Source: CAZNGF01 sp964572855 | GTDB lineage: Bacteria; Bipolaricaulota; Bipolaricaulia; RBG-16-55-9; JAJCYT01 | Length of the DNA: 64,000 bases | Direction: 5' to 3' | NCBI GenBank assembly: GCA_964572855.1 | Contig: CAZNGF010000002.1 | Span: 34,310 to 98,309, forward strand | Shown here: in pieces, positions 51,099 through 58,786 of the stretch | How positions within the stretch are numbered: position 1 is the stretch's first letter | How the letters are laid out: the number at the start of each line of letters is the position of its first letter | The notes under the pieces: model-generated | Told to the model about the DNA's origin: nothing | Seen by the model: the letters and a program-made list of their open reading frames with translations, nothing else | The model's database searches: none | Position numbers and translations under genes: made by a program

Positions 51099-52078
51099 GG
51101 CAGCTCCGGCACGGCCGCCTGCGGGCCGAACAGCCAGATGAGCGCGACGAAGTAGGCCACGTACAGCCCCAGCATCGCGATCCCTTCGCGCCGGGTCATC
51201 TGCCAGCCCGTGCGCAGGAAGACGAGCATGGTCAAGACCACGACGATCATGGCCGGGAACGAGAAGTTGATGATGGCGGGCTCGACCGTGATCGGGTTGA
51301 CCAGCGCGGACATGCCGGCGATCCAGAGGATGTTCAAGATGTCCGCGCCGATGATGTTGCCCGCGGCCACCTCGGTCTCGCCGCGCCGGGCCGCCGAGAT
51401 CACGGTGGCGATCTCGGGCAGCGACGTGCCCACGGCCACCATCGTGAGGCCGATGATGATCTGCGGCACGCCGAAGGCCGCGGCGATGGCCGTGGCCGAC
51501 TCCACGATCAGGTGACTGGCGACCAGCACGCCCAGCAGCCCGCCGCCGAAGAACAACCCGACGCGGTGCCAGCGGTGCGGCACCGCGTCGGGTGCGACCT
51601 CCTCGACGGGGAGGATCGAGCGCCCGCGCTTGGCGGCCCGAACGGCGGTCAGAATGTAGACCGCCAGGCCCAGCACGAGCATGGCGCCTTCCATCCGGCT
51701 CAGCGTGCCGTCGGCGGCCAGCCCGTAGGCGATCACGTCCACGGCGATCAAGAAGAGGGCCGCCGCGCGGAACGTTCCGCGGTGCACGACGATGGGCGCG
51801 ATCAGCGCCGCCAGCGCCAGCGCGAGCGCGTCGTCGGCGATCACGGAACCGATCGCGTTTCCCAGCGCGATCTCGGGCTCGCCGCGCCAGGCCGCCTGCA
51901 CCGAGACCAACAGCTCGGGCAGCGTGGTCGAAAAGCCCACGATCACGATGCCAACGAGCATTTTCGGCAGCTCAAGCTTGAGCGAAAGCCCGACCGAGCC
52001 GGCCACGAACCAGTCCCCGGCCTTGAACAGGATGACCAGCGCCACGATAAACACGAGCGCCGCGACCGTGACGTCCAC
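51095..52078 (-). CDS. CaCA-family calcium/sodium antiporter (YrbG-like)
   Basis: The 327-residue membrane protein has ten or eleven hydrophobic segments and the two alpha repeats: GFSTTLPELLVSVQAA with ALGNAIGSVIADD (about 49-82), and AVGTSLPEIATVISAA with AAGNIIGADILN (about 215-250). It moves Ca2+ or K+ against Na+ or H+. Operon with the downstream sulfurtransferase. Confidence 0.93.
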   Translation of the reverse strand: MDVTVAALVFIVALVILFKAGDWFVAGSVGLSLKLELPKMLVGIVIVGFSTTLPELLVSVQAAWRGEPEIALGNAIGSVIADDALALALAALIAPIVVHRGTFRAAALFLIAVDVIAYGLAADGTLSRMEGAMLVLGLAVYILTAVRAAKRGRSILPVEEVAPDAVPHRWHRVGLFFGGGLLGVLVASHLIVESATAIAAAFGVPQIIIGLTMVAVGTSLPEIATVISAARRGETEVAAGNIIGADILNILWIAGMSALVNPITVEPAIINFSFPAMIVVVLTMLVFLRTGWQMTRREGIAMLGLYVAYFVALIWLFGPQAAVPELP

Positions 52079-52132
52079 GCGATCCCCTCCGCTTGTGGCT
52101 GAAAACGGGAAAAGCCGTCTTCGGCCAAAGTA

Positions 52133-52696
52133 TCAGCCCCGCCGGGTCTTGGCAAAGATCAGCGTGTCGCGTACCTCGCCCCGCGACGAGACGTCGTCGC
52201 AGCGCAAGGTGGCCTCCAATTCGTACTGCAGCGCCTCGGGCACGCGGCGGCTGCGGGCGTTGCGCGGGTCGCAGCGGATCTCGACGCGCCGGGCGCCCAG
52301 CGCCTGGAACGCGAAACGCGTGATGGCCTCGACGGCCTCGCGGATGTAGCCCCGGCGCGCGTAGGGCGTGCGCACCCAGTAGCCGATCTCGAACTTGGGC
52401 ACGTTCCAGTCGATGCGGTGCAGCCCGCTGCAGCCGACCAGCGTCTCAGTCCCTTTCAGGTACAGGTGCAAGCGCAGGTCCTTGCGCGCCAGGAAGTCGA
52501 CCCAGGCTTGGCGCACGTTCTCCTCGGCTTCCTCCGCCGACTGCTCGGACTGCGCCCAGGGCATCCAGGGCTTGAGCTCGTTCAAGCTCTCGGCGATCGC
52601 GGCGCGTAGCTCGACTCCGTCTCCGGGGCGCGGCGCGCGGATCAGCAGCCGCTCGGACTCGAAGGCGTCGGGAAAGTCTTTCAGGATTGGATGCAT
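52133..52696 (-). CDS. GNAT-family N-acetyltransferase (RimJ-like)
   Basis: ATG 52696 gives a 187-residue protein with the GNAT layout: FESERLLIRAPRPGDGVELR at the start, LVGCSGLHRIDW strand, EIGYWVRTPYARRGYIREAV (acetyl-CoA loop, about 105-124) and a degenerate C-terminal RNARSRRVPEALQYE helix. RimJ/RimL-like enzymes acetylate ribosomal protein N-termini, but many relatives have other substrates. Confidence 0.9.
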   Translation of the reverse strand: MHPILKDFPDAFESERLLIRAPRPGDGVELRAAIAESLNELKPWMPWAQSEQSAEEAEENVRQAWVDFLARKDLRLHLYLKGTETLVGCSGLHRIDWNVPKFEIGYWVRTPYARRGYIREAVEAITRFAFQALGARRVEIRCDPRNARSRRVPEALQYELEATLRCDDVSSRGEVRDTLIFAKTRRG

Positions 52697-52837
52697 GCCG
52701 CCCGTTATACGGCAGCGAGGGCGGAGCTGGCAACGGGGGGAACCCTGCCCCATGATGGAGGTCAGCGCTGCCGTTGACCGAAATCATCTCGCGCCCCCGC
52801 AGCGCCCCGTACACTTGGCCCCGCAAGGGAGGAAACC

Positions 52838-53974
52838 ATGATCGTTGGCGTTCCCAAGGAAATACCGTGGCTCAAGGGCGCCCAGGAGCGGCGTGTCGGG
52901 CTTTCGCCCGCCGGCGCGTCGGAACTGGCTCATGGGGGCGCCACCGTCCTGATTCAGCACGGCGCGGGCGAGGGCGCCGGCTTTTCGGACGAGACCTATG
53001 AGGAAGGCGGCGCGCACATCGTGGCCAGCGCCGAGGAGGTCTACCTCCGCTCCGAGATCCTCTGTAAGGTCGAGCGGCCCGACGAGTCGGAGTGGCGTTA
53101 CCTGCAACCGGGGCACGTCCTGCTGGGCTACCTGCATCTGGCCGCCGCGCCCAAGTCGTTTTTGGAAACCCTGATCGAACAGCGCGTGACGGCGATCGGC
53201 TACGAGGTCATCCAGGACGACGCCGGCCGGCTCCCCGTGCTTGAACTGACCAGCCAGATCGCCGGCCGGCTCACACCGCAACTGGCCGGCCGGCTGCTGG
53301 AGCGCGGCCGCGGCACCCTGTTGAGCGGCATCCCCGGCGTGCCGCCCGCCGACGTCGTCATCCTGGGCGGGGGCACGCTGGGCTACCACGCGGCCCGCGC
53401 GCTGCTGGGCGCCGAGGCCAGCGTCTACATCCTGGAGCGCGACCTGCAACGGGCCAGCGCGATCGACCGCCTGCTGGGGGGGCGCGCCGTGGTCGCGATG
53501 TCCAACCGCCAGAACCTCGAAAAGTTCGTCAAGTTCGCCGACGTCCTGGTGGGCGCCGTGCTGCAGCCGGGCGAGCGCGCGCCGCTGCTGGTGACGCGCC
53601 CCATGGTGCGCTCGATGGAGGAGGGCGCGGTGTTCCTGGACTTCTCGATCGACCAGGGGGGCTGCTCCGAGACCTCGCGGCTTACCCCGACCGAGGACGA
53701 GATCTACACCGAATCGGGCGTCATCCACTGCTGTATGCCGACGATCTCGAGCGTGGTGGCCCGCACGGCCACGCACGCGCTCTCCAACGCGGCCATCCCC
53801 TACGTCAGGCGGCTCGCGAAAAGCCCGCTGCACGCCGTCATAGGCGAGAAGCCCGAGCTGGCGCGCGGGGTCTACACGCACGGCGGCCTGGCCACGCACC
53901 CCTCCCTGGCGGGCGAGAGCGCCGTCCCGTCCGCGTCGCTGGAGGACGCCTTGAAAGCGAGGCCCACCCCATGA
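52838..53974 (+). CDS. Alanine dehydrogenase-like protein (substrate uncertain)
   Basis: The 378-residue protein aligns with alanine dehydrogenase and the related PNT-alpha fold: MIVGVPKEI start, the Arg in ERRVGLSPAG, the His in YLHLAA (about 104-109), the NAD site VVILGGGTLGYHAARALLGA (about 173-192) and DFSIDQGGCSETS. The Ala-dehydrogenase tail motif (YCVANMPGAVPRTS) is replaced by CCMPTISSVVARTA, which may change the substrate. It overlaps the CoA-transferase by 4 bp; a role in amino-acid fermentation is possible. Confidence 0.85.
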   Translation: MIVGVPKEIPWLKGAQERRVGLSPAGASELAHGGATVLIQHGAGEGAGFSDETYEEGGAHIVASAEEVYLRSEILCKVERPDESEWRYLQPGHVLLGYLHLAAAPKSFLETLIEQRVTAIGYEVIQDDAGRLPVLELTSQIAGRLTPQLAGRLLERGRGTLLSGIPGVPPADVVILGGGTLGYHAARALLGAEASVYILERDLQRASAIDRLLGGRAVVAMSNRQNLEKFVKFADVLVGAVLQPGERAPLLVTRPMVRSMEEGAVFLDFSIDQGGCSETSRLTPTEDEIYTESGVIHCCMPTISSVVARTATHALSNAAIPYVRRLAKSPLHAVIGEKPELARGVYTHGGLATHPSLAGESAVPSASLEDALKARPTP

Positions 53975-55302
53975 GCGCCAACGGATGGATCAAGGCGTAC
54001 CGCGACAAGTCCGTCACGGCCGAGGAGGCCGTGGGCGTGATCCAAAGCGGCCAGCGACTCTACGTGAGCGCCAACGCGGCCACGCCCTTCCACCTGCTGG
54101 AGGCGCTGGCGCGGCGCGGCCCCGAACTCGAGGACGTCGAGGTGCTGCACGTCCTGCTGCTGGGCCAGGGCCACGAGGACCCGCTCTCCCGGCCCGAGCT
54201 CGAGGGGCACTTCCGGCACAACTCGCTGTTCGTCGGGCCGGCCGACCGCGAAGCCGTCAACACCGGGCGGGCGGACTACGTGCCCATCTTCCTCTCCGAG
54301 ATCCCCGACGTGCTGCGCACGACGCTGCAGCCCGACGTGGCGGTCATCCACACCTCGCCCCCCGACGAGCACGGCTTCATGAGCCTGGGCGTGGAGTGTC
54401 TGAACACCAAGGCGGCGGTCGAGTCCGCCACCACCGTGATCGCCCAGGTGAACGAGCGCATGCCGCGCACGCTGGGCGACTCGTTCGTGCACGTCTCCTC
54501 GGTGCACCACGTCGTCGAGGTCAACGAGCCCCTGCCCACGCTCGACACCGGCGAGCCCGATCAGGTCTCGCGCCAGATCGCCAGCCACATCGCGCCGCTG
54601 ATCGAGGACGGGGCCACGCTCCAGTTGGGGATCGGCGCGATTCCGGACGCCGTGCTGCGCCTGCTCAAGGACCGTACCGACCTGGGCGTGCATACCGAGA
54701 TGGTCTCCGACGGCGTCATGCAGCTCATGGAACTGGGCGTGATCACGGGCCGGCGCAAGAGCCTGCACCGCGGCAAGGTGATCTGCACCTTCATCCTGGG
54801 CACCGAGGACCTCTACGACTTCGTCCAGGACAACCCGGCCTTCGAGGTGCACCCGTGCGACTACACCAACGACCCCTTCATCGTGTCACAGAACGAGAAG
54901 ATGGTCGGCATCAACTCGGCCATCGAGGTCGACCTCTCGGGGCAGGTGTGTTCGGACTCCATCGGGCCCAATATCTACAGCGGCTTCGGCGGCCAGCTCG
55001 ACTTCATCCGCGGCGCGGCCCGCTCCAAGGGCGGCGTCCCGGTGATCGCGCTGCCGTCCACGGCCAAGGGCGGCAAACTCTCGCGCATCGTGCCGTATCT
55101 GAAGGAGGGCGCGGGCGTGGTCACGACGCGCGGGGACGTCCACTGGGTCGTCACCGAGTACGGCGCGGTCAACCTGCACGGCAAGAACCTGCGCGAGCGG
55201 CTCGACGCGCTCGTCTCGATCGCGCACCCCGACTTCCGCGAGGAGCTGGCCCAATCCGACTACGCGCAGCGGTTCAAGCGGGGCGTGCGAACCAAGGGCT
55301 AA
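53971..55302 (+). CDS. Acetyl-CoA hydrolase/4-hydroxybutyrate CoA-transferase family protein
   Basis: The 443-residue protein belongs to the class I CoA-transferase/hydrolase (Cat1/AbfT) family. It has LQLGIGAIPDAVLRLL (about 211-226), the catalytic Glu in HTEMVSDGVMQLMELGVI (about 235-252) and GFGGQLDFIRGAARSKGG. It would exchange CoA between acetate and another acid. Translationally coupled to the Ala-dehydrogenase-like gene. Confidence 0.92.
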   Translation: MSANGWIKAYRDKSVTAEEAVGVIQSGQRLYVSANAATPFHLLEALARRGPELEDVEVLHVLLLGQGHEDPLSRPELEGHFRHNSLFVGPADREAVNTGRADYVPIFLSEIPDVLRTTLQPDVAVIHTSPPDEHGFMSLGVECLNTKAAVESATTVIAQVNERMPRTLGDSFVHVSSVHHVVEVNEPLPTLDTGEPDQVSRQIASHIAPLIEDGATLQLGIGAIPDAVLRLLKDRTDLGVHTEMVSDGVMQLMELGVITGRRKSLHRGKVICTFILGTEDLYDFVQDNPAFEVHPCDYTNDPFIVSQNEKMVGINSAIEVDLSGQVCSDSIGPNIYSGFGGQLDFIRGAARSKGGVPVIALPSTAKGGKLSRIVPYLKEGAGVVTTRGDVHWVVTEYGAVNLHGKNLRERLDALVSIAHPDFREELAQSDYAQRFKRGVRTKG

Positions 55303-55307
55303 ACGCC

Positions 55308-55336
55308 TTGAGCCTTCGCGCAAGCACCGCTATAAT
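55308..55336 (+). promoter_or_regulatory. tRNA-Glu promoter
   Basis: TTGAGC (55308-55313), a 17-bp spacer and TATAAT (55331-55336) lie 11 nt before the mature tRNA. Confidence 0.85.
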
Positions 55337-55347
55337 GGCCCGCATCC

Positions 55348-55423
55348 GTCCCCATCGTCTAGCGGCCTAGGACACCGCTCTTTCAAGGCGGCGGCGGGGG
55401 TTCGAATCCCCCTGGGGACGCCA
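55348..55423 (+). tRNA. tRNA-Glu(TTC)
   Basis: A full cloverleaf is present: acceptor GTCCCC pairs with GGGGAC, T-arm GGGGGTTCGAATCCCCC, anticodon loop CTTTCAA with anticodon TTC, and an encoded CCA (55421-55423). It has its own promoter and no other RNA follows. Confidence 0.97.
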
Positions 55424-55555
55424 GTTGGACACTGCCAGGTCAGCAAACCCCGCTTTGAAGGTTGGAACCAGCGTTTCGTGCCCGACTCCGAAGATCAACA
55501 CGAGAAAAAAAGCGCACGATACCTCCTTCTTTCGCTTATCATACAACAGAGGGAA

Positions 55556-55594
55556 GGATGTAGTAAAGAGACAGCTTAGGCAGGCTGAAGCTGG
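55556..55594 (+). repeat. 39-bp direct repeat, left copy
   Basis: It matches 56717-56755 at 35 of 39 positions; all four differences are A/G changes. It contains a 6-bp stem CAGCTT/AAGCTG with a 10-nt loop (55572-55593). The two copies bracket the toxin-antitoxin-like pair. Bases 55424-55555 are rather AT-rich; nothing else was recognised there. Confidence 0.9.
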
Positions 55595-55680
55595 AGGTTC
55601 TCCACTTTGGCTTCGGCGAAATGGCGGGGGGCATGCGGCTGGTGGGGGCAGGCGCCAGCCCTTCGAGCTACAATGAGGGC

Positions 55681-56427
55681 ATGGTTTCCAATGTGCTCGC
55701 CCTGAAACGGCTTCAATCCGGTTTCAATGCGCTCCCCTTCCATTCACCCCACAAGGGAGAAGAGGATCAATTCCGAGCGGCCTGGGGCCAGATTCTCAAC
55801 GCCTCCGGCCTCGACACCGAGCTTGAGCGCGCCTTCGACGAGCTTGCGGGCTTACTATCGCCGCTGTGTGGAGCACGAACAGAGGAGGCGGTAAGCGAAG
55901 CCGTCGAGACGTTGCTGCCACACTACGGCTTGTGGAAGGTGAAACTCTCGGCCGTCCTGGTGAACTCGTTGGAGGAAGGCAAGGCGCACGAGTTCCTGCA
56001 CGCCTATGGTGAGGGAATGAATGAGGCTCAGCACCTTTTCGACCGCGCAGACACGAGCACAAGCGAAGAGACCGCAGAACTTCTCCACTCCGCGTTCGAA
56101 GGCATCGCCCTCTACAGCGAGAACATGCTGGGTGCCCTGTTAGAGGACGGCAGGGACGCTCTCAACGAGGCGCATGTCGAGGCCACCTTCAATCGGTACC
56201 TCAAAGCCGACCTCCTGGTCCTGACCGCGGCCATGATGATCAACGGTGAGCTGCAAGGCTGGGATCATCAGACGCTGGCGGGGGTCGCTTCGCAAGCGGA
56301 CGTCCACGTGGAAGCCATCGAGGACTACCTCATCGGCCATGATCCAGCGCTCAGGGAACGCTTGCAAGACGACACCGACGACAGCATCTCGCTGGACGAG
56401 ATGATGCGGCAGCTCGACTCGGCATGA
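55681..56427 (+). CDS. Putative antitoxin-like partner of a RelE/ParE toxin (unknown large protein)
   Basis: ATG 55681 lies 6 nt after a TACAAT box (55669-55674), so it may be leaderless; in-frame ATG 55621 is an alternative. The 248-residue product is acidic and almost all helical, without a recognisable DNA-binding domain. It ends in an acidic tail (DDTDDSISLDEMMRQLD) that resembles the toxin-binding tail of many antitoxins. Its stop overlaps the next gene by 4 bp. Usual RelB/ParD antitoxins are 70-100 residues, so a protein this long is odd. It could also be an unrelated gene with a toxin behind it. Confidence 0.65.
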   Translation: MVSNVLALKRLQSGFNALPFHSPHKGEEDQFRAAWGQILNASGLDTELERAFDELAGLLSPLCGARTEEAVSEAVETLLPHYGLWKVKLSAVLVNSLEEGKAHEFLHAYGEGMNEAQHLFDRADTSTSEETAELLHSAFEGIALYSENMLGALLEDGRDALNEAHVEATFNRYLKADLLVLTAAMMINGELQGWDHQTLAGVASQADVHVEAIEDYLIGHDPALRERLQDDTDDSISLDEMMRQLDSA

Positions 56428-56687
56428 TCGAAGTCAGGCTCAGCCCAAGAGCCGTCAAAGACCTCAAGAAACTAGACCCTCAAGACCGCCAGAGAATCGC
56501 AGCGAAGCTCCAAGAGCTTCGGGAACACCCCAAGCCAGCCGCCCTCCTGAACGCCCTCCAAGGATACTCCACACTCTACAAAATACGCATCGGCCACTGG
56601 CGCGCCATCGGGCCGTTCGACGGCGAACGCTTCCTCGTGAGGTGGATCGGGAAGCGCGACGACGTCTACAAGCAGCTCCGACGCTGA
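56424..56687 (+). CDS. RelE/ParE-family toxin-like protein
   Basis: The 87-residue protein has the RelE/ParE fold signature: VRLSPRAVKDLKKLDPQDRQ helix, REHPKPA turn, GYSTLYKIRIGHWRAIGPFD strands with the Arg cluster, and a C-terminal GKRDDVYKQL. RelE cleaves mRNA on the ribosome and ParE blocks gyrase; which applies here is unknown. ATG overlaps the previous stop (ATGA), the classic toxin-antitoxin order. Confidence 0.88.
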   Translation: MIEVRLSPRAVKDLKKLDPQDRQRIAAKLQELREHPKPAALLNALQGYSTLYKIRIGHWRAIGPFDGERFLVRWIGKRDDVYKQLRR

Positions 56688-56716
56688 TCCATCACGGGCC
56701 AGAGGTGCCAGCCAAT

Positions 56717-56755
56717 GGATGTGGTAAAGAAGCGGCTTAGGCAGGCTGAAGCTGG
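56717..56755 (+). repeat. 39-bp direct repeat, right copy
   Basis: This matches the left copy at 55556-55594 (35/39). The internal stem is kept (CGGCTT/AAGCTG, 56733-56754) because the changed base still pairs as G-U. It lies 30 nt after the toxin stop. Confidence 0.9.
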
Positions 56756-56846
56756 CTCGAAACCGGGCGTTGCCTTGTTGGTCCAGTTGTTCAACGAAGC
56801 TCTTCTGCTTCTTGACCACGTTTCAACGCCGCCGCGACACCATAGC

Positions 56847-58280
56847 TTACTCCCCATCGGTGCGCCGCGGGAGCCAGACCGCAAACGCCGCGCCCCCGTC
56901 CGTCCCGTCCGCCAGCGCGATACGCCCTTCGTGCTTTTCCACGATCTCCTTGGCGATGGCCAGCCCGAGACCGAGGCCAAAGTGCGTCCCCTGGCGCTTG
57001 GAGGTGAAGTTGGGCTCGAACACCCTCGCCTTGAGCGCGTCCGGCACGCCCGGCCCCGTGTCCTCGAAGCGGACCCAGACCCAATGGTCGTCGGCGCCGG
57101 TCGCGATCCGGAGCGTCCCGGTCTTGCCCATCGCGTCGCAGGCGTTCACGATCAGGTTGGTCCAAACCTGGTTCAGCTCGCCCGGGACCGCGCGGATCGG
57201 CGGCACGGGATCGAGTTCGAGCGCGAGGTTGAGGAATTTGAGCCGGTTGCTGAGCACCTTGAGCGTGTCGTTGAGCCCCGCGCGCACGTCGACCCACTCG
57301 GCCGTCTCGCCGGCCGGCCGGCTGTAGCTTTTCATGCTCTGGACCAAATCCGCGATCCGCAGGCCCGCCAGCTCGACCTTGCGCAGCAGCCGGCCGGACT
57401 CGTAGGCGGCCAGCCGCCGCTCCCAACCCTCGCCTTGTGCGCTTTCGATCAGCTCGAGCGCCTCCTCGGCCATGCCGGCCAGCTTGCGCAGGGTGGCGCG
57501 CCCGAGCTCGGGGAAGCGGCCCGACAGCGCGTCCATGCGCGCCCGGACGCGCTCGCTGTCGGCCAGCCCGCTGCCGTAGCCCAGCCCGAACAGCGCGCGC
57601 TCGGCCTCGGCATGGGAGAAGATCGTCTCCAGCGCCCCCTTTAGGTGGTCGCCGGCGCGCGTGAGCGAGGAGACCGGGTTGTTGACCTCGTGGGCGAAAC
57701 CCGCGGCTAGCTGGCCCAGCGTGGCCATCTTCTCCTGGTGAATGAGGCGCTGCTGGGTGCGCTCCAGGTCCCGATACGCCTCGGCCAGCTCGTTGCGCTC
57801 GCGCGCCAGCGCGTCGTTGAGCGCGTCAAGCCGCAGCTGCAGCGCGACGGTGTGCCGGTAGCGGTCCACCAGGTTGGCCAGCAGCAACTGCTGGATGTGG
57901 CCCTGCAGCCGCGGGTGCGCGCGCATGAGCGTCTCGAACTCGGCCATGTCGATCACGACGGCCTCGCCCGCCTCAAGGGCTCGCGCCGTCGTGAGCGAGG
58001 CCTGGCCGGTCGTCAGCGCGATGATGCCCATGAACGCCCCCGGCAAGAGCGAGTCCACCCGCGAGAGCCGGCCGTCGTCCCGCGCCTTGCAGAGCTCGAC
58101 GCGCCCCTCGGTGAGCAGGTAGAGCTGCGAGAGCCGCTCGCCCTCGCGGAAGAGCACGTCGCCGGCCGCAAAGCACACCGTTTGCGTCTCGAGCTCGCTG
58201 AAGCGCTTGGAAATCCGCTTCAGCAAGTCGAGCAGCGCCCGGTGGTCCTCGAGCCAGCGCTGGCCGTAAGGAAAGTCCAC
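56847..58280 (-). CDS. Sensor histidine kinase with N-terminal cyclic-nucleotide-binding-like domain
   Basis: The 477-residue soluble protein has a cNMP/CRP-type sensor (about 30-145: FAAGDVLFREGERLSQLYLL, MGIIALTTG), a coiled-coil (about 160-195), a HisKA dimerisation domain with phospho-His in FAHEVNNPVSSL (about 216-227) and a HATPase domain (NLIVNACDAMG, DTGPGVPD, GLGLGLAIAKEIVEKH). It probably phosphorylates the response regulator encoded 2 nt upstream. No membrane segments. Confidence 0.95.
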   Translation of the reverse strand: MDFPYGQRWLEDHRALLDLLKRISKRFSELETQTVCFAAGDVLFREGERLSQLYLLTEGRVELCKARDDGRLSRVDSLLPGAFMGIIALTTGQASLTTARALEAGEAVVIDMAEFETLMRAHPRLQGHIQQLLLANLVDRYRHTVALQLRLDALNDALARERNELAEAYRDLERTQQRLIHQEKMATLGQLAAGFAHEVNNPVSSLTRAGDHLKGALETIFSHAEAERALFGLGYGSGLADSERVRARMDALSGRFPELGRATLRKLAGMAEEALELIESAQGEGWERRLAAYESGRLLRKVELAGLRIADLVQSMKSYSRPAGETAEWVDVRAGLNDTLKVLSNRLKFLNLALELDPVPPIRAVPGELNQVWTNLIVNACDAMGKTGTLRIATGADDHWVWVRFEDTGPGVPDALKARVFEPNFTSKRQGTHFGLGLGLAIAKEIVEKHEGRIALADGTDGGAAFAVWLPRRTDGE

Positions 58281-58282
58281 GG

Positions 58283-58777
58283 CTAGGCGTCGCTCAGCGA
58301 GCCGCCGCGGTGCAGACGGTCGGCCAGCCGCGCCGCGTCCAGCACGTCCATGTAGGGGAGCACGTCCCCCTCGCGGGCCAGCACGTACTCGGTGAGCTCG
58401 TCGCGCACGACCCGCTCCAGCGCTTCCCTGCGCCAGGGCTTGGCGATGTAGTGGTTCAGGTCGGCCTCGTTGACGGCCCGGACGGTCTCGTCCAGCCCGG
58501 CGTGGCCCGTGATCAGGACCTTGCGGCTGTGCCGGGTTTCGTCGCGGCCCTGCAGCTCGACCAGCAGGTCGACGCCGTCCTGGCCCGGCAGCAGGTGGTC
58601 GCAGAGCACGAGCCCGACGGCGTCGCCCTCGGCTGCGATGCGCTCTATGAGACGGCGGGCCGCTTCGGCCGAGGCGGCGGTCTCAATCGGGAAGCGGTCC
58701 TCGAACGCCGCCAGATCGGTCACGATCGCGTCGCACACGTCGGATTCGTCCTCAACCACCAGGATATAGATCGACAA
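58283..58777 (-). CDS. Response regulator with a receiver domain only
   Basis: The 164-residue protein has a REC domain with phospho-Asp in VLCDHLLPGQDG (about 57-68), the ITGHAG threonine and the IAKPWR lysine (about 113-118), plus a helical tail without an output domain. It ends 2 nt before the kinase and starts 9 nt after the transporter stop, so all three are one operon. Confidence 0.93.
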   Translation of the reverse strand: MSIYILVVEDESDVCDAIVTDLAAFEDRFPIETAASAEAARRLIERIAAEGDAVGLVLCDHLLPGQDGVDLLVELQGRDETRHSRKVLITGHAGLDETVRAVNEADLNHYIAKPWRREALERVVRDELTEYVLAREGDVLPYMDVLDAARLADRLHRGGSLSDA

Positions 58778-58786
58778 AGCGCCTCC

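Noticed and set aside
56715..56775. Right direct repeat as a decayed tRNA
   Set aside because: On the plus strand it has a GTGGTAAAG and a CTCGAAA that recall D- and T-arms, but the anticodon and T stems do not pair properly and the left copy lacks them.
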